Of a stretch of DNA of 64,000 bases, positions 43,715 to 52,174 are shown one piece after another. Position 1 is the first letter of the stretch. Each line of letters opens with the position of its first letter. This DNA comes from an uncultured Bacteroidota bacterium (GTDB lineage: Bacteria; Bacteroidota; Bacteroidia; Bacteroidales; P3). The notes under the pieces were generated by a model. The model did not search any database and was not told where the DNA came from. It saw nothing but the letters and a program-made list of their open reading frames with translations. The stretch covers positions 62,001 through 126,000 of the forward strand of contig CACZWL010000003.1 of assembly GCA_902784865.1 (NCBI GenBank). Reading direction: 5' to 3'. The position numbers were made by a program, and so were the translations under genes.

Positions 43715-45415
43715 TTACTTTTTTTCTAATTGATTGCGTAGATATTGCGTACAAGCCTCGAAAGTCTCGAAGGTGTGGTCGGCAGGAACAATGCCGGGTA
43801 TGACATTCATCTTGGTCAGCATATACATAGGCTGAGGCTGTATGATGGTCATCAGCACCTGCACACCACGCGACTGGAGATCCTTGATGGATTCCTCCAT
43901 GGCATAGAGACCGCTCTGGTCCATGAAAGAAACGAGGCGCATACGGATGATGACGACCTTTGCATTCTCTGGCACAGTCTGCATCACCTCTTTAAACTTG
44001 TTGATGGTTCCGAAGAAGATGGGACCATTGAGACGCTGGATATATATGGAGTGGGCCACCGTGTCCGGCATACCATGCTCGTCGTCCCAAGGGCTTTCTT
44101 TGTCGAAGCCGGTCATCTCCTGACTGGAATAGCCCCCCTCGACAAGGTCGGAAGCGCGCTTCATAAAGAGGACACATGCAATAACCATGCCAATGCCCAC
44201 TGCCGTCAGCAGGTCGACAAAGACCGTCAGCAGGAAGACCACGACGAGGACAAATGCATCGGCACGCGGTATCTTGATGAGGTCCTTGAAACCCTTGAAG
44301 TCTATGATGCCCCAACCGACGGTGATAAGAATGCCAGCCAGCACCGAAAGGGGCACATATTTCACCAGGCTACCCAACCCCAGCATGATAGCCAGCAGCA
44401 GCACCGCATGGGCCATACCGGAAAACTGCGTGCGCCCACCACTCTTGACATTGACCACCGTGCGCATTGTTGCACCGGCGCCGGGCAGACCGCAGAACAT
44501 GCCGGCAATGGCATTGCCTATACCCTGACCTACCAACTCGCGGTTGCTGTCGTGCTTGGTCTTAGTGATATTGTCGGCCACAACGGAGGTGAGCAGCGTA
44601 TCGATGGAACCCAAGCCTGCCAACGTGAGGCCTGGCACTATTGCACCCATAAGGAGGCTACCCCAATCCAAACCAGCCAACGCGACACCCTCCTTGGCGA
44701 AGAACGGCATCGGCAGACCCGAAGGGATGCGGCCAATGGTCAACGCTTCCGGCATGCCGCAGAACAGCGAGACAACAGTCATCACCAGCAGCGCCACTAA
44801 GGTGGCTGGCACTTTGGTAGTCACCTTGGGGAACAACCAGATGATAGCCACCGTGCCTATTCCCAACAGCAATGAGGTCAGCGAAATACCCTCGGCCACA
44901 CGCTGGGGCAACTGAGTCACCATATCCACCACAAGGACCGGTGATTTGAGGCCCACCAGCGGATAAAGCTGCTGAAGGATAATGATAACGCCAATACCGC
45001 TCATGAATCCCGAAAGGACGGGATAGGGTATGTAGCGGACATACTTGCCGATTTTAATGACTCCGAACAGAATCTGGAACAAGCCACAGAAGACACCTGC
45101 CAAAGCCATACCGATAAGTACCGCCGAAAAACTCTGCTGGGCAGCCCAGATACCAGATATAAGGCTGGCAGTGATGACCGTCATGGGACCCGTAGGACCG
45201 CTGATCTGGCTGTGCGTCCCCCCGAAAAGGGCGGCGAAGAAGCCTAGCAGCGTAGCACCAACCAGGCCGGCGTAAGCGCCCATGCTGGATGCGTCAGGCG
45301 AGTCAACCCCGCCAAAAGCCTGTATGCCAAAGGCCAAGGCCAACGGGAGCGCGACGATACCGGCAGTGATACCACCGAAGACGTCGCCTTTGATATTGTC
45401 TGTCTTTATGAACAT
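43715..45415 (-). CDS. SulP family anion transporter with STAS domain
   Basis: The 566-residue protein has about twelve hydrophobic segments (about 10-430) of the SLC26/SulP family, including the N-terminal motif GIVALPLALAFGIQAFGG and GLPGAGATMRTVVNVKSGG, plus a C-terminal STAS domain (about 455-555; VIIRMRLVSFMDQSGLYAME). The substrate could be sulfate, bicarbonate or another anion. It starts 6 bases after the stop of the PAP2 gene and is followed by yebC. Confidence 0.94.
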   Translation of the reverse strand: MFIKTDNIKGDVFGGITAGIVALPLALAFGIQAFGGVDSPDASSMGAYAGLVGATLLGFFAALFGGTHSQISGPTGPMTVITASLISGIWAAQQSFSAVLIGMALAGVFCGLFQILFGVIKIGKYVRYIPYPVLSGFMSGIGVIIILQQLYPLVGLKSPVLVVDMVTQLPQRVAEGISLTSLLLGIGTVAIIWLFPKVTTKVPATLVALLVMTVVSLFCGMPEALTIGRIPSGLPMPFFAKEGVALAGLDWGSLLMGAIVPGLTLAGLGSIDTLLTSVVADNITKTKHDSNRELVGQGIGNAIAGMFCGLPGAGATMRTVVNVKSGGRTQFSGMAHAVLLLAIMLGLGSLVKYVPLSVLAGILITVGWGIIDFKGFKDLIKIPRADAFVLVVVFLLTVFVDLLTAVGIGMVIACVLFMKRASDLVEGGYSSQEMTGFDKESPWDDEHGMPDTVAHSIYIQRLNGPIFFGTINKFKEVMQTVPENAKVVIIRMRLVSFMDQSGLYAMEESIKDLQSRGVQVLMTIIQPQPMYMLTKMNVIPGIVPADHTFETFEACTQYLRNQLEKK

Positions 45416-45421
45416 GCTATT

Positions 45422-46081
45422 TTAATATAGTTTAACTTTATTCTTGGTGTTTGCTCCCCAGAGAGAGTAGGAAACATGGACAGAAAGGATGGCCATGCCT
45501 ACGCCGCCAAGCACATCGCTGAACCAATGACGGCTATTATACATCCGCATAATCCCCACGAGGGTCGCCACCCCGTAGCCCACATAGGTGACCCATGGGT
45601 AGCGGCTGCCGTACTCGCGCCGGACCATCTCGGCACCGCAGAAGGCGCCAAAGGTGTGCCCGCTGGGGAAGCTGGAATAGCCATTGCCATCTGGGCGTTC
45701 CACCTGGTAAAGCAGCTTGCCAGTCTCTGTAGCGGCAAGACCCAACAGGCAACTGGTAGCAGCAAGAAGGGCCATCTGCCCGAGGTTGTGCTCACTCTCC
45801 AAACCCGCCAGGTTGAGGGCAAAGGCGGCTGCCAAGGGGGCGAACTGCAGATAATCATCGAAGTGGAGCCTGGTGGCATCTGCCAGACTAAACTTGTCGT
45901 AGAGGCTTATCTCGCGGTCATGAAGCTCTGGCCGGATAGATATCAGCGTACCCGTAGAGAAGAGCGCAGCACCCACGAGGGGTTCCGTGCGGGGATGCAG
46001 ACGGCGGTGCGCGGTGGTGTCCCACTGGGCAGAGGCTACCAGCGGAAGTGCCACAAGCATCAGTATCAACAGTTTCCTCAT
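45422..46081 (-). CDS. PAP2 family phosphatase
   Basis: The 219-residue protein has an N-terminal signal-like segment (to about residue 18, VASAQ) and a PAP2 domain with the three phosphatase motifs: KLLYQVERP, PSGHT (about 140) and SRHWFSDVLGG (about 183-193). These periplasm-facing enzymes dephosphorylate lipid phosphates such as phosphatidylglycerol phosphate or undecaprenyl diphosphate. Its start overlaps the comB stop by four bases. Confidence 0.93.
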   Translation of the reverse strand: MRKLLILMLVALPLVASAQWDTTAHRRLHPRTEPLVGAALFSTGTLISIRPELHDREISLYDKFSLADATRLHFDDYLQFAPLAAAFALNLAGLESEHNLGQMALLAATSCLLGLAATETGKLLYQVERPDGNGYSSFPSGHTFGAFCGAEMVRREYGSRYPWVTYVGYGVATLVGIMRMYNSRHWFSDVLGGVGMAILSVHVSYSLWGANTKNKVKLY

Positions 46082-46773
46082 ATTGTAAGTTTTCCATTAG
46101 AGAGTACGGGGACCACCGGACAAGTGTCGATGCGGAAGGAGAATGGAATGTCGTCGGTGACACCAAGCCCTTGCAGACGTTTGACGTGCGAAGCCTTAGC
46201 GCAATAGGCATAGGGATCGGCCTTGGCAGCAGACCACAGAGCAAGCGCCATTGCGGCCGCATCGCCACATGGTTCGGCGCCCGACTTGTCAATCAGGGCA
46301 CCGGCAAAGAGGGTGTCCTCGATGCAGAAATCGTTTTTCCAGCCGCTGCACAGCACCACAGTGTCCCTGCCGTCGGTTACCAACTTCTTGGACAGGGCGG
46401 AAAGGTTGGAGAAAGCACCCACGAGGGTGAGGGCGGCATCGGAAGCACATAGAATGCTTACCGTGCCGTTGGTGGTGCTGTACGCCAGCCTCACATCCGT
46501 CATATCGTTGCGGAGGTATTCGGTCGGAGAGTTGCCATACTCGGCATCACCGACCTTTCTTCCATTGCGTTCTGCCGCCAGGGAGAATCCAAGGTCGCGA
46601 TAGCGAAGCAACCCGTCCAGGCTATCGAGCGGAACGATGATGCTGCAACCTGCCTGAAAAGCAGCACAGATGGCCGTGGTGGCTCGGAGAACATCGACGG
46701 CCACCGTGGTATGGTGGTGGGTAATGGTGCGGAAGGGATAAAGCGCGGGGGTAAGTGATACTTCTATTCTCAT
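46078..46773 (-). CDS. comB: 2-phosphosulfolactate phosphatase family protein (ComB)
   Basis: The 231-residue protein has the ComB fold signatures VAVDVLRATTAICAAF, GNSPTEY, STTNGTVSI and CSGWKNDFCIEDTLFAGALI. In methanogens ComB makes sulfolactate for coenzyme M; in bacteria that lack coenzyme M the role is uncertain. Four-base overlaps with the genes on both sides (DUF799 and PAP2) show tight coupling. Confidence 0.92.
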   Translation of the reverse strand: MRIEVSLTPALYPFRTITHHHTTVAVDVLRATTAICAAFQAGCSIIVPLDSLDGLLRYRDLGFSLAAERNGRKVGDAEYGNSPTEYLRNDMTDVRLAYSTTNGTVSILCASDAALTLVGAFSNLSALSKKLVTDGRDTVVLCSGWKNDFCIEDTLFAGALIDKSGAEPCGDAAAMALALWSAAKADPYAYCAKASHVKRLQGLGVTDDIPFSFRIDTCPVVPVLSNGKLTI

Positions 46774-47525
46774 TGCTGCTCACTTTTCGTCATCTGGACA
46801 GTACCGTCGGCATTTATTTTAAGGGTGAATTGTTCGGGATGCGCCACAGCGAAGCGCTCGGTGCGGTTGATGCGGGCACGGACACCTGACGGGAGGTCTT
46901 TTAAGACATATGTATTGAGGGTTTCGACGAGCCGGCAGCGCTGCGCGGTCTCGAGGTCGCAGCCATACTTCTCGGCGAAGGCCCTGTCGGCGGCCAACGG
47001 GATGGGGCGTCCTTTGAAGTCGGTGGGGAGCGTCTTGTCGGCATGGACCTGGACGTGAAGGAGTTCGCTGTTGCTATGGGCGGAACGGAGGACGTATTCG
47101 ACGTCGACCGACCAACTATTGGAGGTCTGCTGCCAGCCTTGCAGGGTTATGAAGAGGACTGCGTCAACACCGAGGTCACGGTGGTAGTCGCTGATGTCCT
47201 CGTTGCGCAACTGCTTGCCGGAGCGGTATTCTGTGGCTGCCAGCTGTGCTGATGCCAATGGGCCGGGAACGTAGTAGCCGTTGTAGATGAGCGGGTCGGC
47301 AGCGGTGAGGTAGAGCTGCATGGCAGCGGTGTTGAGCGAGAGGTTGAAGAGGGAGTCGTCGGTGGTGCGGAGCACACGGCGCATACTCATGTCTGAGAGG
47401 GGGGCTATGTATATAACGGCAGGGTTCTCACGATAGATCTCGCTGTAGTGCGACATCTTTTTCTCGCTCTTACAGGCCGACAACAGCAGGGGGATGAGCA
47501 TCCAAAGTAGGTAGCGTGACTTCAT
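46770..47525 (-). CDS. DUF799 family lipoprotein (GNA1162-like)
   Basis: The start is set at the ATG 47523-47525, which begins a lipoprotein signal (LWMLIPLLLSAC, Cys18); the longer open frame upstream is the antisense-like shadow of the Lys/Ala-rich tail of the preceding gene. The 251-residue protein matches DUF799/GNA1162 (ENPAVIYIAPLSDMSMRRVL, AQLAATEYRSGKQLRNEDIS, GVDAVLFITLQGW). In other bacteria this family travels with DUF4810 and a CsgG-type outer-membrane protein; here DUF4810 is 4 bases upstream but CsgG is missing. Confidence 0.9.
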   Translation of the reverse strand: MKSRYLLWMLIPLLLSACKSEKKMSHYSEIYRENPAVIYIAPLSDMSMRRVLRTTDDSLFNLSLNTAAMQLYLTAADPLIYNGYYVPGPLASAQLAATEYRSGKQLRNEDISDYHRDLGVDAVLFITLQGWQQTSNSWSVDVEYVLRSAHSNSELLHVQVHADKTLPTDFKGRPIPLAADRAFAEKYGCDLETAQRCRLVETLNTYVLKDLPSGVRARINRTERFAVAHPEQFTLKINADGTVQMTKSEQQ

Positions 47526-47529
47526 GGCA

Positions 47530-48339
47530 TTATTGTTTTTTGCTGTTTTCCTTTGCTTGCCGTTGACGTTCTTTAGCCTGACGCTCCTTTTCTTTTTGGG
47601 CATCTTTCTTGGCCTGCTTGCGGGCTTTCTCCTGTTCTTTCTTGGCTTTCTCGCGGTCGGCCTTGGCCTGCTTGCGGGCATCGGCCTTGGCCTGCTTGGC
47701 GGCGGCTATGGAGTCGAGGGTTGCCTGTTTGCGGAGCGCTTCCTGGGCCTGCTGCTCTTCGAGGAGGAGTCGCTTCTGGGTCGCTGTGAGGCGGATGGGG
47801 ACCTGGACTGAGTCGACGGGGGTCTGCATCTGCAGCCAGAGGGTGTCGGTGCTGTCGATGATGGGGGCTACGTAAGGCAGTGGCTGCAGTGCTGCCAGAG
47901 AGTCGTAGGCCCAGGCGGTGAGCTGATTCATGTCGGCAGCGGGCGCCGGCGGAACCATGGTATCGACAATCATGTCGGGCATGATGCGTTGCTTGATACG
48001 GAGCACCATAGCGCGGCTTTGCGGAAAGGCACGCACCTCGGCATTGAGCATGCGGCATGCGGCATCCTTATGGCCCATGAGGGCCAGGGCGACGCCATAG
48101 TCGGCGAACATGCCTGGGTGCAGGGTGTCGGCCTTGAGGGCCTGGTTGAGGCTTTGTCCGTAGGCCGAGGCGAGGCTATGGAGGTCGCCATAGGTGCGGT
48201 TGGTCTGGTAGCCAAGCACTTCGGCGCGCGGCATGCCTGCATAGCGGCCCGAGCAAGCCGAGAGGGCGGCCAGGAGCAGGAGGAGCGCTGAGGCAGCCAG
48301 CGACGCACGGAGGCGTGGTGCTATGTGATGTCCTTTCAT
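47530..48339 (-). CDS. DUF4810 family lipoprotein with Lys/Ala-rich tail
   Basis: The 269-residue protein starts at the ATG 48337-48339 (a TTG two codons upstream is possible) and has a lipoprotein signal ending at Cys29 (LLLAALSAC). The N-terminal half has a TPR-like DUF4810 region (HPGMFADYGVALALMGHKDA). The last 75 residues are a highly charged Lys/Ala/Glu/Gln helix with QAKADARKQAKADREKAKKE-type repeats, probably a long coiled coil. It is the first protein gene after rnpB and leads the operon DUF4810-DUF799-comB-PAP2-SulP-yebC. Confidence 0.88.
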   Translation of the reverse strand: MKGHHIAPRLRASLAASALLLLLAALSACSGRYAGMPRAEVLGYQTNRTYGDLHSLASAYGQSLNQALKADTLHPGMFADYGVALALMGHKDAACRMLNAEVRAFPQSRAMVLRIKQRIMPDMIVDTMVPPAPAADMNQLTAWAYDSLAALQPLPYVAPIIDSTDTLWLQMQTPVDSVQVPIRLTATQKRLLLEEQQAQEALRKQATLDSIAAAKQAKADARKQAKADREKAKKEQEKARKQAKKDAQKEKERQAKERQRQAKENSKKQ

Positions 48340-48362
48340 TGTCAAGGTCAGTCAATAATAAA

Positions 48363-48766
48363 GAAATAGCGAAGCCTGTAAGCCGGGTTCTGTCGTGTCC
48401 TATCATTAATCTAGGGCCGCCGTCGCCGACGGTCTCTATCAACCTACCCCCCGATAGTGCGGGCGAGCCAGCCCGCTGCCCTAAGGCATACCGGTATACA
48501 TGGTCTTTCAGCCCATGAGGCTTGCCATCGGCGCTGTCGCCAACGCCGTCGTGGGCTCTTACCCCGCGTTTTCACCCTTGCTTTGTGCAGAAGGCCAACC
48601 GTTTTGGAGGCGCACTAGCACAGTAAGCGGTATCTTTTCTGTGGCGCTTTCTATGACCGCTCGGTTGCCCTTGCGGCCTCTTCCCGTTAGGAAGCATGGT
48701 GGCTCGAGCTGCCCGGACTTTCCTCCCGACGGTGCCGCCGGGCGATAGGAAGGCTTGCGCTATTTC
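48363..48766 (-). ncRNA. rnpB: RNase P RNA, bacterial class A
   Basis: The minus strand shows the P1 helix (GAAATAGCG at the 5' end with CGCTATTTC at the 3' end), the conserved core GGAGGAAAGTCCGGGC near the 5' end, GCAAGGGTGAAAACG... internal conserved bases and the 3' strand of P4 (GACAGAACCCGGCTTA). The length of about 404 nt fits type A. It is the catalytic RNA that matures tRNA 5' ends. Its promoter box is at 48772-48779. The DUF4810 gene starts only 24 bases past the 3' end with no separate terminator, so read-through into the operon is likely. Confidence 0.96.
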
Positions 48767-48771
48767 GGGTG

Positions 48772-48779
48772 CAAAGATA
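48772..48779 (-). promoter_or_regulatory. -7 box (TATCTTTG) for rnpB
   Basis: The minus strand reads TATCTTTG six bases before the inferred 5' end of RNase P RNA, so the spacing to the start of the RNA independently supports this as the promoter. Confidence 0.75.
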
Positions 48780-48831
48780 CGACTTTTTTTTTAATTGGAG
48801 AAATTTTAGGTGCAGGGTGCTAATAATGTGG

Positions 48832-49662
48832 CTATCTGAGGAGGGTGATGGTGCCTTTCTTGGTGACGGGAGTGCCCTCGGCATCGCGGAATTGGGCCAC
48901 CCAGACGTAGGCTCCCTGCGGGAGTTGCGAGCCGTTGTAGGTACCGTCCCAGCGGAAGGCGGGGTCGGTGCTGGTGAAGAGCTGGCGGCCGCTGCGGTTG
49001 AAGATAAATATCTTGAAGTGGGAGACAGGGGCTGTGAAGGTAAGGCCGAAGGTGCGGTTGTCGTCGATGTCGCTGCCCGGATAGATGACGTTGGGTGCCC
49101 ATAGGATGTTTTCCGGGGTAGGACTTTCGTCTTCCGACGTGGGGGCTTTGGGGGATGGGGCCGTGGCGCTCGTCTCGGCCGGGGCGGTGGCGGCCGGGGC
49201 TGCGGAGGCGACCGTCACGGCGGCAGGCTGCTGCCCGGCGGGGGCGGCAGGAACCATGGGGATGTGGACGGCGACCGACGGCGACTCGGGGAGGGGCTGC
49301 GGCACGACGGCGACGGGTTCGCCCACCATGCGCTCGGGCTTGGCAGCGGGTTCGGCCGTGGCCTTGGGGCTGGCGGCTGCGGGTTCGGTGGCGACAGTGG
49401 CGGCGGGTTCGACGACGGCTGGCCGGGCGGCAGGCTGCGACTGCGGCTGCTGCACGGCGGGGGCCACGGGTTGCCCGGCGACCACGAGCGGACTGTCGGT
49501 AGCAGACTGGCTGTGGGGAATGAGCAGCGCGGCAGCAGCCACGACGGCCACGGCGGCCGCGGCCATGCCGCCCCATCGCTGGGCGCGGCGCAGACGAAGG
49601 CGGCGCTGTATGTTTTCGAAGAGTCCCTCGTCGGGTTGCTCGCGGTAGGTCTTGAGGTCCAT
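48832..49662 (-). CDS. Membrane protein fusing an anti-sigma-like N-terminus to a T9SS type B-like C-terminal domain
   Basis: The 276-residue protein has a short cytoplasmic N-terminus (about 1-30; basic, LFENIQRRLRLRRAQRWGG), one membrane helix (about 31-48), a Pro/Ala/Val-rich linker (about 50-185) and a C-terminal domain (about 187-276; LWAPNVIYPGSDIDDNRTFG, FKIFIFNRSGRQLF, WDGTYNGSQLPQGAYVW) that fits the gliding-motility type B sorting fold. There is no cleavable signal peptide. It starts 13 bases after the stop of an ECF sigma gene, which suggests an anti-sigma factor whose periplasmic sensor domain mimics T9SS cargo. That role is inference. Confidence 0.82.
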   Translation of the reverse strand: MDLKTYREQPDEGLFENIQRRLRLRRAQRWGGMAAAAVAVVAAAALLIPHSQSATDSPLVVAGQPVAPAVQQPQSQPAARPAVVEPAATVATEPAAASPKATAEPAAKPERMVGEPVAVVPQPLPESPSVAVHIPMVPAAPAGQQPAAVTVASAAPAATAPAETSATAPSPKAPTSEDESPTPENILWAPNVIYPGSDIDDNRTFGLTFTAPVSHFKIFIFNRSGRQLFTSTDPAFRWDGTYNGSQLPQGAYVWVAQFRDAEGTPVTKKGTITLLR

Positions 49663-49675
49663 GTATGCTGTTTTT

Positions 49676-50197
49676 CTATGGTTTACTGTGGGTTAATATC
49701 TTGCGGAGGGCATCTTTGGCGCGGCTGAGGTTGGAGCGGACCGCCTCTTCGGTGCATCCAAGGTGGGCAGCCACCTCTTCGCGCGAATAGCCTTCGACTT
49801 CTATCATGTTGAAAACGAGGCGCTGCTGCGGGCCTATGCGCTGTAGTGCGGCGATAACTTCCTGGGTGGAGAAAGGGTCGAGGGGGAGCGATACGAGCTG
49901 CTGGTCGGCTACGTCGAGGAGAAGCGGCTGCGCTTCGCGACTGCAGTAGTTGATGCAGCGGTTGACCATGAGGCGATAGACCCACGGACCCAGGCTCTCG
50001 GGCTCTTTGAGGCGCTTGATGTTTTCGAACACGCTGACGAAGCCGTCCTGCATGAGGTCTTGGGCTACGGTGCGGCTTTTGGAGTAGCGCAGGCAGATGC
50101 CGAGGGCCATGGGGGCCATGGCATCGTAGAGGGCCCGCTGGGAGCGGCGGTCGCCCCGACGGCACCCCTCGACGATTTGTGTGTAGTCAGGCTTCAT
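49676..50197 (-). CDS. ECF sigma factor
   Basis: The 173-residue sigma-70 family protein has region 2 (about 20-90; LYDAMAPMALGICLRYSKSR, VAQDLMQDGFVSVFENIKRL) and region 4 (about 115-165; VFNMIEVEGYSREEVAAHLG, EEAVRSNLSRAKDALRK). It is co-directional with, and just upstream of, the anti-sigma-like T9SS-domain fusion. Region 2 is of the RpoE type. Its targets are unknown. Confidence 0.95.
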   Translation of the reverse strand: MKPDYTQIVEGCRRGDRRSQRALYDAMAPMALGICLRYSKSRTVAQDLMQDGFVSVFENIKRLKEPESLGPWVYRLMVNRCINYCSREAQPLLLDVADQQLVSLPLDPFSTQEVIAALQRIGPQQRLVFNMIEVEGYSREEVAAHLGCTEEAVRSNLSRAKDALRKILTHSKP

Positions 50198-50253
50198 CTT
50201 TTGTTATAGACACCGGCTGAGTGTTTTCGTTGCACGGCGTCTAAAAATTAACA

Positions 50254-50922
50254 TTATTTAACATTCAGGGCGGTGATGACCAGCGCGTCGCCGTCGACGC
50301 GGAAGTGGACGTCGTAGCGGTCGAAGAGCATGGCATAGCGACGCTCGGGGTCGTTGTGGTAGTGCGGACGGGGGTCCTGCGCCAGGGCCAGGGTCAAGGG
50401 ACCGCGCTGCCCGGGGGGAAGCGGAGACAGCAGGCCGTCGGGGTCAAGCACACGGAGAACCGCCTCGGGCTGCGCCGGGGCGAAACCGCTACGGGCCTCG
50501 GGGTGGCTGTCGGCATAGGTGAGGTAGGGTTTGATGTCGAGTATGGGGGTTCCGTCGACGAGGTCGGCACCGACGACGTTGAGGACGGGGCCGAGGCGCG
50601 GGTCGTCGTCGATGGAGACGAGTCTGACCGAGGAAAGGCCTATGGGGTTTGGGCGGAAGGGGCTGCGCGAAGCGAAGACGCCGACGCGCTTGTTGCCGCC
50701 GAGGCGCGGGGGGCGGACGGTGGGGCTCCACTGCTGGCGCTCAGCCAGGTGGAAGCGGAAGAGGAGCCATAGGTAGTCGAATTCCTCGAGGCCGCGGAGG
50801 GCTTCGGCGTTGCGGTAAAGGGGCTCGAAGACGATGCGGCAATGGCAGTCGACGATGCCAGCCTGCCGGGGGACACCGAACTTGCTCTTGAATGGGGATT
50901 CGACGTGGGCTATAGTTAACAT
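50254..50922 (-). CDS. trmO: tRNA (N6-threonylcarbamoyladenosine(37)-N6)-methyltransferase TrmO
   Basis: The 222-residue protein has the YaeB/TsaA beta-barrel domain (AHVESPFKSKFGVPRQAGI; FEEFDYLWLLFRFH-like; FASRSPFRPNPIGLSSVRL) and a C-terminal extension ending in VDGDALVITALNVK. It methylates t6A37 using SAM. It lies 56 bases upstream of the ECF sigma gene, so it may or may not belong to that operon. Confidence 0.93.
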   Translation of the reverse strand: MLTIAHVESPFKSKFGVPRQAGIVDCHCRIVFEPLYRNAEALRGLEEFDYLWLLFRFHLAERQQWSPTVRPPRLGGNKRVGVFASRSPFRPNPIGLSSVRLVSIDDDPRLGPVLNVVGADLVDGTPILDIKPYLTYADSHPEARSGFAPAQPEAVLRVLDPDGLLSPLPPGQRGPLTLALAQDPRPHYHNDPERRYAMLFDRYDVHFRVDGDALVITALNVK

Positions 50923-50953
50923 ATTTTAACTAAAACGGAGTGCTGGACGGCAG

Positions 50954-51080
50954 GCATCTGGTAGGTATCTGGTAGGTATCTGGTAGGTATCTGGTAGGTA
51001 TCTAGTAGGTATCTGGTAGGTGAATAGTTCGACTCTGGAGCGATTTGGACAAGTTGTGGGATTTGGAGCGATTTGTAGGG
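50954..51080 (+). repeat. Interspersed ATCTGGTAGGT element, copy 8 (longest; second tail)
   Basis: Six 11-bp units (one with TAGTAGGT) precede GAATAGTTCGACTCTGGAGC and the tail GATTTGGACAAGTTGTGGGA, followed by a second GATTTGGAGCGATTTG. It fills the gap between trmO and the aldo/keto reductase 3' end. Confidence 0.9.
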
Positions 51081-51093
51081 TCTGTGCGGCAGG

Positions 51094-52122
51094 TTAGCTG
51101 CCGACGGGACGGTTGGCCCAGAACTGGAGGAAGTCGTCGAGGTTGGCGCGGAGGAGGTTGGGGGTGTCGAGGCTGTAGGGGCAGTTCTGGACGCAGTGGT
51201 TGCAGTGGATGCAGTCGTTGATTTTGAGCATCTTCTGGTGCCACTCTTCGGTGAGGTAGACGCTGTGCGGCGCACGGCGGAGGAAGAGCGACATGCGGTT
51301 GCAGTCCTGGATCTGGATGCCCGCGGGGCAGGGCTGGCAGTAGGCGCAGCCGCGGCAGAAGTTGCCCGAGAGTTGCTGGCGGTCGTGGTCGATAACGGCC
51401 TGCAGCTCAGGGGTGAGCGACGGCGGGTTGTCCTGGAAGGAGAGCCACTCGTCGAGCTCGGCTTCTTTCTGGATGCCCCAGATGGGTGCCACGTGGGGAT
51501 ACTGTGCGAGGAAGGCATAGGCCGCGGCTGCGTTGGCGATGAGGCCGCCGGCGAGACCCTTCATGGCGATGAAGCCCATGCCGGCGCGGGCGGTGCGGTC
51601 GACGATGTCGAACTCCTCTGCCGAGGCGATGTAGGAGAAGGGGTACTGCAACGTCTCGTAGCGGCCGCTCTCGATGGCCTGAATGGCCACGCGCTGGCGA
51701 TGGTTGGTTATGCCGATGTGGCGTATCTTGCCTTGCTGCTGCGCCTCGAGCATGGCTTCGTAGAGGCCGGTGCCGTCGCCAGGCAGCGGGCAGAAGGCGG
51801 GGTTGTGGAACTGGTAGAGGTCAACGTAGTCGGTGCGGAGCAGGCCGAGGCTGGTGTGGAGGTCTTTCCAGAAGGCCTCGACGGTGGTGGCGCCGGTCTT
51901 AGTGCTAATGATGACCTCGGAGCGGCGGCCCTCCAGGGCAACGCCCAGCTTGTGCTCGCTGTCGGTATAGAAGCGGGCGGTGTCGAAATAGTACATGCCG
52001 CCATCGAGGGCACGACGGACGAGGCTGACGGCGTCGGCCTCGGAGATGCGCTGTATGGGCAGGGCTCCGAAGCCGTTGCGGGGAACGGTGAGGCCGGTGC
52101 GGCCAAGGGTGACGGTTTGCAT
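51094..52122 (-). CDS. Aldo/keto reductase with C-terminal 4Fe-4S clusters
   Basis: The start is set at MQTVTLGRTGLTVPRNGFGA (ATG 52120-52122). The 342-residue protein has an AKR barrel (about 1-265) with catalytic residues in YYFDTARFYTDSEHKLGVAL (Asp and Tyr), ISTKTG (Lys) and LYQFHNP (His), followed by a ferredoxin-like tail with CRGCAYCQPCP and CIHCNHCVQNCP. Such fusions in anaerobes couple oxidoreduction to ferredoxin-type electron carriers. The substrate is unknown. It starts 52 bases after the giant protein gene and may be cotranscribed with it. Confidence 0.93.
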   Translation of the reverse strand: MQTVTLGRTGLTVPRNGFGALPIQRISEADAVSLVRRALDGGMYYFDTARFYTDSEHKLGVALEGRRSEVIISTKTGATTVEAFWKDLHTSLGLLRTDYVDLYQFHNPAFCPLPGDGTGLYEAMLEAQQQGKIRHIGITNHRQRVAIQAIESGRYETLQYPFSYIASAEEFDIVDRTARAGMGFIAMKGLAGGLIANAAAAYAFLAQYPHVAPIWGIQKEAELDEWLSFQDNPPSLTPELQAVIDHDRQQLSGNFCRGCAYCQPCPAGIQIQDCNRMSLFLRRAPHSVYLTEEWHQKMLKINDCIHCNHCVQNCPYSLDTPNLLRANLDDFLQFWANRPVGS

Positions 52123-52174
52123 TTCTTGCGTGTTGATTTGTCTTGAACTACATGAACTGCATGAACTACAAGGA

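Noticed and set aside
50954-51030. Possible CRISPR array
   Set aside because: Six direct repeats of 11 bp with no spacers between them; similar short runs recur elsewhere with a fixed core and tail, so it is an interspersed repeat.
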